In this document: positions 1 through 10,085 of the stretch, one piece after another
Position numbering within the stretch: the stretch's first letter is position 1
Layout of the letters: each line of letters opens with the position of its first letter
Source of the DNA: CAYQQQ01 sp964420125
Lineage (GTDB): Bacteria > Actinomycetota > Acidimicrobiia > Acidimicrobiales > Microtrichaceae
Reading direction: 5' to 3'
Length of the DNA: 64,000 bases
Assembly (NCBI GenBank): GCA_964420125.1
Contig: CAYQQQ010000022.1
Coordinates: forward strand, 1-64,000
Notes under the pieces: model-generated
The model's input: only the letters and a program-made list of their open reading frames with translations
What the model was told of the DNA's origin: nothing
The model's database searches: none
Position numbers and translations under genes: made by a program

Positions 1-475
1 CACGCACCCACTCACGAGCGGTGGCCTCGTCGAGGCCGTCGACGGGATCGATCCAGATCTTGGCGATGGCGTCGGGATCGGTCTCGGCGACCGCTTCGAT
101 CTCCACGCCGCCCTGGGCGGAGAGCATGCCCAGGTGGGCCTTGGCGGAGCGGTCGAGGGTGAAGCTGGCGTAGTACTCCTCGGCGATGTCGGAGGCCACC
201 TCGATCCAGAGGACCTCCACGACGTGGCCCTTGATGTCCATGCCGAGGATGGCCGAGGCGTGCTGGCGCACCTCCTCGAGGTTCTCGGCCAGCTTGATCC
301 CGCCGGCCTTGCCACGACCGCCCACCTGGACCTGAGCCTTGACCACCACCGGGAAGGTGTCGAGCCGCTCGGCGGCGGCCACCGCGTCCTCGACGGTGGT
401 GACCGCCTCCCCCGGAGACACCGGGATGCCGTAGGAGGCGAAGAACTGCTTGCCCTGGTACTCGAAGAGGTCCAC
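1..475 (-). CDS. sucC: Succinyl-CoA synthetase beta subunit, 5' part (runs off left edge)
   Basis: N-terminal ATP-grasp part of the ADP-forming succinate-CoA ligase beta subunit, the TCA cycle enzyme that makes ATP from succinyl-CoA. The protein opens VDLFEYQGKQFF, close to the family start MDLFEYQGK, followed by the nucleotide-binding stretch VVVKAQVQVGGRGKAGG. I chose the GTG at 475 because GGAAGG lies about 7 nt upstream; an in-frame ATG at 493 would add six residues (MTEGSR) that the family lacks. About 158 codons are present of an expected 380 or so; the C-terminal ligase domain lies outside the window, where sucD would be expected next. Confidence 0.95.
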   Translation of the reverse strand, partial: MDLFEYQGKQFFASYGIPVSPGEAVTTVEDAVAAAERLDTFPVVVKAQVQVGGRGKAGGIKLAENLEEVRQHASAILGMDIKGHVVEVLWIEVASDIAEEYYASFTLDRSAKAHLGMLSAQGGVEIEAVAETDPDAIAKIWIDPVDGLDEATAREWVR

Positions 476-666
476 CCTGCTGCCTTCCGTCATCGACGTG
501 GTTCGGAGCCCGCCCGGCCGAGGGGTCGGCGGCTCGCCGGTGCGGAGCATAACGGCGCTCCCCCGTCCCGCCCCAACGCCGCGACCCCGTGTCCTGTCCG
601 CCGGACGTCGCGCCCAGCGCGACCTCCGGTGCACAGAACGGGAACGCGGTGTGGGATCGTGGAGCC
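476..666. other. Spacer between sucC and the divergent membrane protein gene
   Basis: A 191-base divergent spacer. I see no RNA gene, no clear TAnnnT box next to either start and no strong hairpin. An in-frame ATG at 589 upstream of the plus-strand gene has no start support. Confidence 0.4.
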
Positions 667-1257
667 ATGCCCGTGGAGCAACGGTCCGGCAGCTCGCAGG
701 TCACCTCGATCATCATCGGCGTCGTGGTGGTCGTGCTGGCCGTGGCGGCCACCTGGGGGCTGCTCCGCCTGGCCAGCGGCGACGACGCCCCGGTGAAGGT
801 CCGCCTCGGCGACGACACCTTCGACGCCGGTCAGGCCAGCCGTCTGGCCGGTCAGATCGCCGAGGAGGGCCCGGTGCTGTTCAGCGACGTGTCGGGTCGC
901 GGTCAGCTGCGCCCGATCTGGGTGAACCACTTCGGCGACGACCCGGAGCTGCAGTGGTCCGTGTTCACCGCCACCGCCCCCGGCGCGGCAGAGGGGTGCT
1001 TCCTGGCCTGGAACGCCGAGGAGAACCTCTTCGACGTGCGCACCCCCGATCCGGACGACCCCAAGGCACTCGGTGAGCTGTGCAACGAGGACACCTACGG
1101 TGTGACCGGTGACGGCCTGGAGCAGTTCCCCTGGCGCATCGACGACGACGGCAACCTCATCATCGACCTGCGGGAGAGCACCGACGACAGCGGCGGGAAC
1201 TCCGAGGGCGGCGGCGAGGCCGACGGCGACCAGGCCGACGTCGAGCAGGGTCCCTGA
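667..1257 (+). CDS. Membrane-anchored protein with a possible degenerate Rieske-like domain
   Basis: A 196-aa protein with one N-terminal transmembrane segment (about residues 12-35), a soluble domain predicted outside the cell, and an acidic Gly/Asp/Glu-rich tail. The pattern GCFLAWN (about 110-116), LCNEDTY (138-144) and DDDGNLIIDL (159-168) resembles the end of a Rieske fold, where a His/Cys loop precedes a Pro-rich loop and a DG-x-V/I-x-VDL strand. The cluster-binding histidines are absent and only Cys111 and Cys139 remain. I infer a cluster-less Rieske-like domain; this is tentative. The start at 667 places the membrane segment near the N-terminus and has GGAG just upstream. Confidence 0.8.
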   Translation: MPVEQRSGSSQVTSIIIGVVVVVLAVAATWGLLRLASGDDAPVKVRLGDDTFDAGQASRLAGQIAEEGPVLFSDVSGRGQLRPIWVNHFGDDPELQWSVFTATAPGAAEGCFLAWNAEENLFDVRTPDPDDPKALGELCNEDTYGVTGDGLEQFPWRIDDDGNLIIDLRESTDDSGGNSEGGGEADGDQADVEQGP

Positions 1258-1275
1258 CGACCGGAGCCGAGCTCG

Positions 1276-2811
1276 TCAGGCAGCAGGGAACAGGTCGCTG
1301 AGCTGGTCGCGCTGCACCTTGCGGGTGCCGGTCCGGGGCAGGTCCTCGACGACGACGATCCGCTTGGGCGCCTTGTAGTGGGCCATGCGCGACTCGGCCC
1401 ACTCCAACAGCTCCTGCGCGCTCACCGTCGCCCCTGGCCGGAGGCGCACGGCAGCCGCCGTCATCTCCCCCAGCTTGGGGTGCGGCAGGCCCACCACCGC
1501 CGCCTCCAGCACGTCGGGGTGCTCCTCCAGGTCGGCCTCCACCTCGACCGGGTACACCGAGTAGCCGCCCGACTTCACCACGTGCTTGGAGCGGCCGTGG
1601 AACAGCACCGTGCCGAACGCCCCGGCGCGCACCAGGTCGCCGGTGCGCAACCAGCCGTCGGAGGTGATCACCGCCGCGCTGGAGCCCGGGTCGCCGTGGT
1701 AGCCCTTCAGCACCCCCGGCCCCCGCAGCTGCAGCTCCCCCACCGTGCCCGCCTTGACGGGCCGCCCGTCACGGTCGACCACCCGCATGCGCCAGCCGGG
1801 CAGCGGCACGCCCAGGGAGTCCCCGAGGCCGACCGACATCAGCGGCGGCGACACCTTCGCCGCCACGCCGCCGCCCACCTCCACCATCCCGTAGCCCTCC
1901 ACGAAGAGCGCCTCACCCAGGCCGCCGACCAGCGGAAGGGTGACGGTGGAGCCCATCGACTTGAACGCTCGAGCGACCTCCGCGGGCATGACGTCGGCAC
2001 CTGAGGCGAAGACCCGCACCGAGCTGAGGTCGCGCTCGGCGGCGCCGGCCTCCAGCAGCATCCGGTACATCGCCGGCACCCCGACGAAGGCGGACACCCG
2101 ACGCTGCTCGATCACCTCCAGCACCCGAGCGGCGTTGAAGCGGTCCAGGAAGTAGATCGGCGCGCCCATCACGAGGGGACCGAGCAGCCCCACGAAGCCC
2201 ATGATGTGCGCCACCGGCAGCGCCATCAGCACCTCTGCGCCCCCCAGCACGGGCGGCACCAGGGCGGCGGAGGAGAGCTGACCGACCAGCGCCCGATGGG
2301 TGAGCTCGGCGCCCTTGGGCGCCCCGGTGGTGCCCGAGGTGTAGAACAGCGCAGCCACGTCGTCGGACCTGGCCGGCACCGCTGAGGGCGGAGCGGAGCG
2401 GGAGCCCTTGCCCCGGTCCAGCTCGGCACCGTCGCGCACCACGAGCGTGGCGCCGGCATCGGCGATGACGTGGTCGACCTCGGTGGCGGACATCTGCGCG
2501 TTGACCGGCGCCGGCAGCCGGCCGGCACGGGCGGCCGCCAGGCAGACCATCAGCTGGTCGATGCCGTTGGGGGTGGCCACCACCACCGCGTCGCCCGCGC
2601 GGGTGCGGGCGGCGATCGCCGCCGACCAACGGGCGACCCGCCCGGCCAGCTCGGCGTGGGTGAGCCGGCGGACCGTGCCGTCGGGGTGCTCTTCGTGCAG
2701 CGCGGTGGCCCGCCCGTGGAGGGCGGCGAGGGAGTCCGCCAGGTTGGCGAGCGTGAGGCCACCGCCCAGACCCACCCGCAGCCGGGTGAGCGCGCACGAC
2801 GGGGTCATCAT
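1276..2811 (-). CDS. AMP-dependent acyl-CoA synthetase / ligase
   Basis: A 511-aa member of the ANL superfamily, which activates a carboxylate as acyl-AMP and transfers it to CoA. Visible motifs in order are the phosphate loop LFYTSGTTGAPKG, the adenine-site region VEGYGMVEVGGG, the hinge region GWLRTGDL and the C-terminal catalytic lysine in PRTGTRKVQRDQL. Length matches fatty-acid or 4-coumarate CoA ligase-like enzymes, but the substrate cannot be read from sequence. Its ATG overlaps the TGA of pcrA (ATGA), so translation is probably coupled, although a functional link with a helicase is not obvious. In-frame ATGs at 2811 and 2808 are adjacent. Confidence 0.92.
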   Translation of the reverse strand: MMTPSCALTRLRVGLGGGLTLANLADSLAALHGRATALHEEHPDGTVRRLTHAELAGRVARWSAAIAARTRAGDAVVVATPNGIDQLMVCLAAARAGRLPAPVNAQMSATEVDHVIADAGATLVVRDGAELDRGKGSRSAPPSAVPARSDDVAALFYTSGTTGAPKGAELTHRALVGQLSSAALVPPVLGGAEVLMALPVAHIMGFVGLLGPLVMGAPIYFLDRFNAARVLEVIEQRRVSAFVGVPAMYRMLLEAGAAERDLSSVRVFASGADVMPAEVARAFKSMGSTVTLPLVGGLGEALFVEGYGMVEVGGGVAAKVSPPLMSVGLGDSLGVPLPGWRMRVVDRDGRPVKAGTVGELQLRGPGVLKGYHGDPGSSAAVITSDGWLRTGDLVRAGAFGTVLFHGRSKHVVKSGGYSVYPVEVEADLEEHPDVLEAAVVGLPHPKLGEMTAAAVRLRPGATVSAQELLEWAESRMAHYKAPKRIVVVEDLPRTGTRKVQRDQLSDLFPAA

Positions 2812-5027
2812 CGCTGCACCTTCTCCAGCGGTGCCCAGGCCAGGAGGAGTCGCTTCTCGCCCACCTCGGGGAACCGCACCACGGCCTCGGTCTTGTCGCC
2901 GCGGCCCTCCACGTGCAGCACCACGCCCTCGCCCCACTTGTCGTGCCGCACGTCGTCGCCGACGGAGATGCCCATCAGGTGCGCCCCGGAGGACTGGGGG
3001 CCGGCCGGGCGAGTGGCGCGCTCGTGGAGGGTGTCGCGCCCCGCCGGCTGCCATGAGGTGGACTCCCACCCGTCGGAGCGCATCGAGGATCGACCGCCGG
3101 TCCGGCTGGCGGGATCGGTCTCGACCAGGTCCTCGGGGATCTCGGCCAGGAAGCGGCTGGGAGGGTTGTAGGTGGTCATGCCGAACAGGCTGCGGCACCA
3201 GGCGTGGGACAGGAACAGCCGACGCTCGGCCCTGGTGATGCCGACGTAGCACAGGCGGCGCTCCTCCTCGAGCTCTGCCGGCTCGGTGAGGGCCCGCTGG
3301 TGGGGGAACACGCCTTCCTCCATCCCGGTGAGGAAGACGACGGGGAACTCCAGGCCCTTGGCGGCGTGGAGGGTCATGAGGACCACGCCGGTGTCGGAGG
3401 GGTCGTCGCCCTCGGGGAGGTCGTCGGTGTCGGCCACCAGGGACACGGACTCGAGGAACTCCTCGACGGTCTCGAACTCCCCGGCGACCCCGATGAGCTC
3501 GGAGAGGTTCTCGATGCGCCCCTCGGACTCGATCGTGCCGTCGGCTTCCAGCTCCGCCTGGTAGCCGCTGCGCTCCAGGATGGTCTCCAGCACGACCGAC
3601 GGACCGCGGTCGAGCTCGCCGGACAGGTCGTCGAGCAGGTCGAGGAAGGCGGTGATCCCCCGCAACGAGCGCGGCGACGCCCCCGCCTCCTCGGCGCGGC
3701 GCAGCGCGTCGAGGAAGCTGAGGCCGTGGGCGCGGGCGTGGGCCTCCAGGCGACCGACGCTCTGGTCGCCGACCCCCCGCTTGGGCACGTTGACGACCCG
3801 CTTCACGCTCACCTCGTCGGTGGGGTTGACCACGGCCTTGAGATAGGCGAGGGCGTCCTTGATCTCCTTGCGGTCGTAGAAGCGCGGCCCGCCCACCACC
3901 CGGTAGGGGATCCCGGCGCGCATGAGGGCCTCCTCCAGCACGCGGCTCTGGGCGTTGGTGCGGTAGAAGACGGCCATGTCGGCCCAGCGAAGGTCGCCCC
4001 CGGTGTGCAGCAACGACAGCCGGTGGGCCACCCACTGGGCCTCGTCGCCCTCGTCCTCGCCCTGGAAGCGCACCAGCGACTCCCCCCGACCGGCCTCGGA
4101 CCAGAGGTCCTTGGGCTTGCGGTGGAGGTTGTTGGCGATCACCGCGTTGGCGGCGTCGAGGATGTTCTGGGTGGAGCGGTAGTTCTGCTCCAGCACGACG
4201 ACGGTGGCGTCGGGGAAGGTGCGCTCGAACTCGACGAGGTTGCGGATGTCGGCGCCGCGGAAGGCGTAGACGGACTGGTCCTGGTCGCCCACGACGCAGA
4301 CGTTGCGGTGCTCCTCTCCCAGCAGCATCACGAAGTCGTTCTGGACGGGGTTGGTGTCCTGGTACTCGTCGACCAGCACGTGACGGAACCGCTGCCGGTA
4401 GTGCTCCAGGACCTCGGGATGCACCCGGAAGAGCTCGACGGCGACCCCGAGCAGGTCGTCGAAGTCCATGGCGCCGGCCCGCCGAAGGCGCGCCTGGTAC
4501 TCGGTGAAGACGTCGGCCACCTTGCGCTCGGTGACCACGTCGGCCTCCTCGGCGAAGTCACCGGGGCTGACGCCCTCGTTCTTCAGCGCCGAGATCCGGG
4601 CGTGCACGCTGCGGGGAGGGAACTGCTTGGGGTTGAGGTGCAGGTCGCGGATGACGTACCCGGTGAGGCGCACGGCGTCGGCCTGGTCGTAGATGGTGAA
4701 GGCGGAGGGGTAGCCGAGCAGCGCGGCGTCGCGGCGCAAGATGCGCACGCAGGCGGAGTGGAAGGTGGAGATCCACATGCGCTCGGCGACAGGGCCCACC
4801 AGGCGGATGATCCGCTCGCGCATCTCGCCGGCGGCCTTGTTGGTGAAGGTGATGGCCAGCACCTCGAAGGGCGAGGCGCCCTGGCGGATCAGATGGGCGA
4901 TGCGGTGGGTGAGCACCCTGGTCTTGCCGGAGCCGGCGCCGGCCACGACCAGCAGGGGCCCCTCGGTGTGGGTGACCGCTTCGAGCTGGGCCGGGTTGAG
5001 GCCGTCGAGCAGGTCGTCAGAGGTCAC
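2808..5027 (-). CDS. pcrA: ATP-dependent DNA helicase PcrA/UvrD (SF1A)
   Basis: A 3'-5' DNA helicase of repair and replication restart, 739 aa. All SF1A motifs are visible: Walker A AGAGSGKT (about residues 29-36), ITFTNKAAGEMRERI, DEYQDTNPVQN (motif II), VVGDQDQSVYAFRGAD (III), EQNYRST (IV), TLHAAKGLEFPVVFLTGMEEG (V) and YVGITRAERRLFLSHA (VI). The C-terminal tail with GDDVRHDKWGEGVVL is the PcrA-type Tudor-like domain. A GTG at 5036 is possible, but it overlaps a TAGGGT -10 box (5035-5040); the GTG at 5027 lies 7 nt after that box and fits leaderless initiation. The acyl-CoA ligase follows with overlapping stop and start. Confidence 0.97.
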   Translation of the reverse strand: MTSDDLLDGLNPAQLEAVTHTEGPLLVVAGAGSGKTRVLTHRIAHLIRQGASPFEVLAITFTNKAAGEMRERIIRLVGPVAERMWISTFHSACVRILRRDAALLGYPSAFTIYDQADAVRLTGYVIRDLHLNPKQFPPRSVHARISALKNEGVSPGDFAEEADVVTERKVADVFTEYQARLRRAGAMDFDDLLGVAVELFRVHPEVLEHYRQRFRHVLVDEYQDTNPVQNDFVMLLGEEHRNVCVVGDQDQSVYAFRGADIRNLVEFERTFPDATVVVLEQNYRSTQNILDAANAVIANNLHRKPKDLWSEAGRGESLVRFQGEDEGDEAQWVAHRLSLLHTGGDLRWADMAVFYRTNAQSRVLEEALMRAGIPYRVVGGPRFYDRKEIKDALAYLKAVVNPTDEVSVKRVVNVPKRGVGDQSVGRLEAHARAHGLSFLDALRRAEEAGASPRSLRGITAFLDLLDDLSGELDRGPSVVLETILERSGYQAELEADGTIESEGRIENLSELIGVAGEFETVEEFLESVSLVADTDDLPEGDDPSDTGVVLMTLHAAKGLEFPVVFLTGMEEGVFPHQRALTEPAELEEERRLCYVGITRAERRLFLSHAWCRSLFGMTTYNPPSRFLAEIPEDLVETDPASRTGGRSSMRSDGWESTSWQPAGRDTLHERATRPAGPQSSGAHLMGISVGDDVRHDKWGEGVVLHVEGRGDKTEAVVRFPEVGEKRLLLAWAPLEKVQR

Positions 5028-5034
5028 GAAACTC

Positions 5035-5040
5035 ACCCTA
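5035..5040 (-). promoter_or_regulatory. -10 box of pcrA (TAGGGT)
   Basis: TAGGGT on the minus strand, 7 nt before the GTG at 5027. This spacing is that of leaderless actinobacterial promoters and argues against the GTG at 5036, which overlaps the box. Confidence 0.45.
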
Positions 5041-5158
5041 GTGGGGGGCTGTGACCCCCCCGACCCGGCCCCCGGAGCCGGCGTCGCCGGTTGCGTCTCC
5101 GGGTTGGGTCACCCTCCGTGACGGCGGCTCCGGTGCGGGCGGCTCGCACGCCGCCGCG

Positions 5159-5656
5159 TCACTTCACGCGACCGAAGGAGCTGGGCTGCATCCCGTTGCG
5201 GTGCACCGGCGACACGCGCACGACGTCGCCGGAGCGGGGCGAGTGGATCATCTGGCCGTCGCCGAGGTAGATGCCGACGTGGTGCACGGGGCTGCCGTAG
5301 AACACCAGGTCGCCCGGCTGCAGCTCCCACTCGGCGATGGGCAGGGTGGCGGCCCGCTGGGAGCGGGAGTCTCGCGGCAGGCCGATGCCGCCCTGGCCGA
5401 AGGACCACTGCACCAACCCGGAGCAGTCGAACCCTCCGGGGCCGCTGCCTCCCCACCGGTAGGGGGTGCCCAGCGCCGAGCCTGCGGCCTGCATGACCGG
5501 CAGGAACCGCAGATCGGCGAAGGAGGCGGCGGCAGGGAGGCCGGGGCGCTGCGGGGCCCCCGCCGCCTCTGCGGGCGCACCGACCACCAGCCCGAGCGAC
5601 GAGAGCGCGACGATCAGCATGGAGACGTGACGACGAACACCGAGATGTGCGGTCAT
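5159..5656 (-). CDS. Secreted NlpC/P60 peptidoglycan endopeptidase (short paralog)
   Basis: A 165-aa exported protein: an N-terminal hydrophobic segment (HVSMLIVALSSLGLVVG) ending in a likely signal peptidase site, then a C-terminal NlpC/P60 cysteine peptidase domain. The catalytic Cys is in FDCSGLVQWSF and the catalytic His in HHVGIYLGDGQMIHSP. Such enzymes cut the D-Glu/diaminopimelate bond of peptidoglycan stems. It is a paralog of the neighbouring 432-aa protein but lacks the coiled-coil region. I chose ATG 5656; a start at 5677 would add seven acidic and hydrophobic residues before the basic n-region. A repeat of TTGTAAC/TTGCAAT type lies upstream. Confidence 0.93.
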   Translation of the reverse strand: MTAHLGVRRHVSMLIVALSSLGLVVGAPAEAAGAPQRPGLPAAASFADLRFLPVMQAAGSALGTPYRWGGSGPGGFDCSGLVQWSFGQGGIGLPRDSRSQRAATLPIAEWELQPGDLVFYGSPVHHVGIYLGDGQMIHSPRSGDVVRVSPVHRNGMQPSSFGRVK

Positions 5657-5686
5657 GTCGTCCACTATGACAAGCACATGGCGAAG

Positions 5687-5704
5687 ATTGCAATTCCGTT
5701 ACAA
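5687..5704 (-). promoter_or_regulatory. Possible MtrA-like direct repeat upstream of the short NlpC/P60 gene
   Basis: On the minus strand TTGTAAC (5698-5704) is followed by TTGCAAT (5687-5693), an 11-bp direct repeat about 31 bp before the start codon. GTAAC-type direct repeats are reported for the response regulator MtrA, which controls NlpC/P60 genes in other actinobacteria. Assignment is inference. Confidence 0.3.
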
Positions 5705-5754
5705 CTTCATGCCGCATCGTCACACGGCGCGGGCGGCCCTGCCCACGACGACGA

Positions 5755-5778
5755 GAGCCCCGGCCGAGGCCGGGGCTC
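5755..5778 (-). terminator. GC-rich hairpin after the coiled-coil NlpC/P60 gene
   Basis: A perfect 11-bp stem (GAGCCCCGGCC / GGCCGGGGCTC) with a GA loop, about 50 bp downstream of the stop at 5831. There is no T-tract, as is common in high-GC actinobacteria. Confidence 0.65.
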
Positions 5779-5830
5779 CGGACCGGAACACGCCGGTCGC
5801 TGGGGGGTCGAATCGGGGGGTGGAGGGCGG

Positions 5831-7129
5831 TCAGCGGATGCGTCCGCCGTTCACGACGCCGCTCATGTAGCCGATCGAGGAGATCTTCACCACGTCGCCG
5901 GTGTGGGGCGAGTGGATCATCTGACCGCCGCCCACGTACATGCCCACGTGGTACACGGGGCTGCCGAAGAAGACCAGGTCACCGGGCTGCAGCTGGGAGA
6001 TGGGCACCCGCTGGGTGGCGGCGAACTGGGCCCGCGAGGTTCGGGGCAACGACACGCCGACCTGCGCCCAGGACCACAGCATGAGCCCGGAGCAGTCGAA
6101 CCCGGTGGCCGGCGAGCTGCCCCCGTAGCGGTACGGCAGACCCAGCTGCGACTTGGCGGCGGCGATCGCCCCGGCCGAGCCGGAGTTGGGCGCGATGCTG
6201 GGCGCCGCAGGGGGTGGGGTGGGCGCCGGCTGCGCCTTCGGGGCCGATCCGCCTCCCGCGACAGGAGCGTTGCCCGTGGAGGCGACGGTGGGGGCCGGCT
6301 GCGATCGGGGAGCGGCGGCGGCCTGACGCTGGGCGGCCGCGGCCGCCTGACGCTGAGCGGCGGCAGCAGCGGCAGCCTGGGCCCGGGCCGCCTCCTCGGC
6401 GGCGCGGCGCGCGGCTTCCTCCTCGCGGCGTCGCTGCTCGGCGGCCACGGCCTCGCGCAGCTCTGCCGAGGCGCTGTCGTAGAGGCCCTGCTGCTCGTCC
6501 ACGAGCGACTCGAGGCGCTCCTTGGCCGACTTGCGCTCGCCCTCCAGCGCCGCCAGGGAGCGCTGCTGGTCGGCCAGCTCGGCGTTGCGGGCGTCGAGAT
6601 CGGAGCGACGGGCGGAGATGTCCTCGGCCAGCTGCAGCCGATCGCCGCGGAGGGTGTCGAGCAGGACCTGCTGGTTGACCACCTCGTTGACGTCGGTGGA
6701 GGCGGCCGCCAGCAGGGCTTCCGAGCTCCCTGCCTCCATGAAGGAGGTGACCAGGTAGGTGCTGACCTGCGACTGCACCCCGTCGAGGTTGGCCTTCGCC
6801 TCGGCCACCGCAGCCTCGGTGGCGACCATCTCGTTCTTCACCGAGTCGATCTGCTCCAACGTGCCGAGGTACTCCTCGTCGGCGATCGCCGACTCCCGCT
6901 CGAGGTCCTTGAGCCGGTCGGCCAGCTCCTCCGCACGGCGACGGAGGCTGTCGATGTCCTGGGCGGCGGAGGGGCCACCGCCGAGCAGGCCACCGAGGAG
7001 CGCCAGCACCACGGCGGCGACCACCACGTGCGCCGACACCCGGGAGCGGCGACGCGGTCGCTGGAGACTCGGGGCGGCATCTCGGGCGCGACGACTCGGG
7101 GCGAACGACATCAGGCGAGAGTCTTCCAC
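5831..7129 (-). CDS. Secreted coiled-coil NlpC/P60 hydrolase (RipA/CwlO-like)
   Basis: A 432-aa exported peptidoglycan endopeptidase. Order of parts: basic N-terminus and signal/anchor segment (about residues 33-56), a long coiled coil (about 58-260, ending in an Ala/Arg/Glu-rich helix), an Ala/Pro/Gln linker (about 260-310) and a C-terminal NlpC/P60 domain with catalytic Cys in FDCSGLMLWSW and His in YHVGMYVGGGQMIHSP. The layout is that of CwlO and RipA, whose coiled coil restrains the enzyme or docks it to FtsEX; that role is by analogy. GTG 7129 is the longest start and ATG 7111 is an alternative. Two GTAAC boxes lie just upstream. Confidence 0.94.
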   Translation of the reverse strand: MEDSRLMSFAPSRRARDAAPSLQRPRRRSRVSAHVVVAAVVLALLGGLLGGGPSAAQDIDSLRRRAEELADRLKDLERESAIADEEYLGTLEQIDSVKNEMVATEAAVAEAKANLDGVQSQVSTYLVTSFMEAGSSEALLAAASTDVNEVVNQQVLLDTLRGDRLQLAEDISARRSDLDARNAELADQQRSLAALEGERKSAKERLESLVDEQQGLYDSASAELREAVAAEQRRREEEAARRAAEEAARAQAAAAAAAQRQAAAAAQRQAAAAPRSQPAPTVASTGNAPVAGGGSAPKAQPAPTPPPAAPSIAPNSGSAGAIAAAKSQLGLPYRYGGSSPATGFDCSGLMLWSWAQVGVSLPRTSRAQFAATQRVPISQLQPGDLVFFGSPVYHVGMYVGGGQMIHSPHTGDVVKISSIGYMSGVVNGGRIR

Positions 7130-7141
7130 GTGCAGCTCTCT

Positions 7142-7166
7142 GTTACAACGACATGGCGATCGTTAC
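7142..7166 (-). promoter_or_regulatory. Two GTAAC boxes upstream of the coiled-coil NlpC/P60 gene
   Basis: GTAAC occurs on the minus strand at 7162-7166 and again at 7142-7146, in the same orientation and 20 bp apart (two helical turns), directly before the start at 7129. This resembles MtrA-type boxes; the regulator is inferred. Confidence 0.35.
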
Positions 7167-7231
7167 GAGCCGGCGACGCCCGTCGGGGACGGGTCACGGG
7201 CCCGCTCCCACCCTGATGCGCCCGCTCGGGC

Positions 7232-8805
<1,574 letters not shown>

Positions 8806-8809
<4 letters not shown>

Positions 8810-9927
8810 CGGGGGTCCCCGGCCAGCACGGTCATCTCTGCCTTCTGGAGGTCCTTCAGGGTCTCGTAGCCGGCGACCGCCATCGCCTTGCGCAACCCCC
8901 CGATCAGGTTGGTGCGGCCGTCGGCCGAGTCGGCGGGCCCGAACAGCAGCTGCTCCAGGCTCCCCCGCGGCGCCACGTGCTCCACCACCCCTCGGGGCAG
9001 CGACGCGTGGAACGCCGACATCGACCACATCACGCCCCCCGCCGGTGCCTCGGCGGCCGCCGCCAGCGGCGTGCCGAGCATCACGGCGTCCGCTCCGCAC
9101 ACGACGGCCTTGGCGATGTCGCCGCCCGTGGCCATACCGCCGTCGGCGATGACGTGGCAGTACACGCCGGTCTCGTCGAGGTGCCGCATGCGGGCCGCGC
9201 GGGCATCGGCGATCGCCGTGGCCTGGGGGTTGGCCACCCCCAGCACCCGGTTGGTGGTCGAGGTGGTGCCGGGACCCACGCCCACCAGCACGCCGGCCGC
9301 ACCTGTGCGCATCAGGTGCAGCGCCGCCTGGTAGCTCGCGCACCCTCCGACGATCACGGGGACGTCCAGGCGGCGCACGAGCTGCTTGAGGTCGAGCGGT
9401 TCGGAGTTCCCGGTGCTGACGTGCTCCGCCGAGGTGACGGTGCCCTGGATGACCAGGAGGTCGGGTTCCGCGGCGACGACGTGGGGGAGCAGCGACTCGG
9501 TGTGCGCCGGGCTGATGGCCACGCACGCCGTCGCACCGCCCTCGCGGATCTCGGCGATGCGCCGGGCGATCAGCTCTGGGCGCACCGGCGGGGCGTAGAT
9601 CTCGCGCAGCTCCCGTGCACGGTCGCCGGGTTGCAGGGCCGCGGCCCGGGCGAGGGCGTCGGTCGGGTCCTCGTAGCGGGTCCAGAGCCCCTCGAGGTGC
9701 AGCGCGCCCACTCCCCCCAGCCGGTCGAGCTCCACGGCGGTGGCGGGGCTGGTGACCCCGTCGAGGGCGGCGCCGATCACCGGGATGTCGAAGTGGAACG
9801 CGTCGAGCTGCCAGGCGACGTCCACCTCGTCGGCGTCCCGTGTGCGGCGGCTGGGCAGGATGGCCACCTCGTCGAGGGAGTAGGCCCGGCGACCGGTCTT
9901 GCCCATGCCGATGTCGATCTCAGACAC
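8806..9927 (-). CDS. guaB3: GuaB3-family IMP dehydrogenase-related protein
   Basis: A 373-aa TIM-barrel protein of the IMPDH/GMP reductase superfamily without CBS domains. It opens DIGMGKTGRRAYSLDEVAI, a GuaB3 hallmark. The loop that carries the catalytic Cys in IMPDH (GPGSICTTR) reads GPGTTSTTNRVLGV here, so Cys is replaced by Ser. Cyanobacterial GuaB3 has been reported to act as a GMP reductase; the role of the actinobacterial form is less clear. It is followed by guaA with an overlapping start. The GTG at 9927 is preceded by GAGGAG at good spacing, and a TAGACT -10 box lies about 50 bp upstream. Confidence 0.92.
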
Positions 9928-9972
9928 TGCCAGCTCCTCAGAGGCGGGACATGCGATCCCGTGAAGGGAAGA

Positions 9973-9988
9973 AGGCAGTCTATTGCCT
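9973..9988 (-). promoter_or_regulatory. guaB3-guaA promoter with a small inverted repeat over the -10
   Basis: A TAGACT -10 box (minus strand, 9977-9982) is flanked by the inverted repeat AGGCA/TGCCT (9973-9977 and 9984-9988). The leader to the GTG at 9927 is about 45 nt. The repeat could be an operator; no regulator is identified. Confidence 0.4.
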
Positions 9989-10071
9989 GCACCGCGCCCA
10001 CCCTTCTCCGGGTCCGGTCGCCCTCCGCAACCCGTCGTCCTCCCGACTCGGGCAGGGGACCGAGCCCCCGG

Positions 10072-10077
10072 TAGCCT
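10072..10077 (+). promoter_or_regulatory. -10 box of the biotin operon (TAGCCT)
   Basis: TAGCCT lies 8 nt before the bioA ATG, so the transcript would be leaderless or nearly so. No convincing -35 box or BioQ/BirA-type operator is visible. Confidence 0.4.
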
Positions 10078-10085
10078 CGCAGCCC

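Noticed and set aside
2812..4035. N-terminal extension of the acyl-CoA ligase through pcrA
   Set aside because: The frame stays open across pcrA but encodes Arg/Pro-rich shadow sequence; the ATGA junction at 2808-2811 marks the start.
3204..5054. A plus-strand open frame of about 616 codons opposite pcrA
   Set aside because: pcrA has all helicase motifs; the antisense frame is His/Gly/Val-rich shadow sequence.
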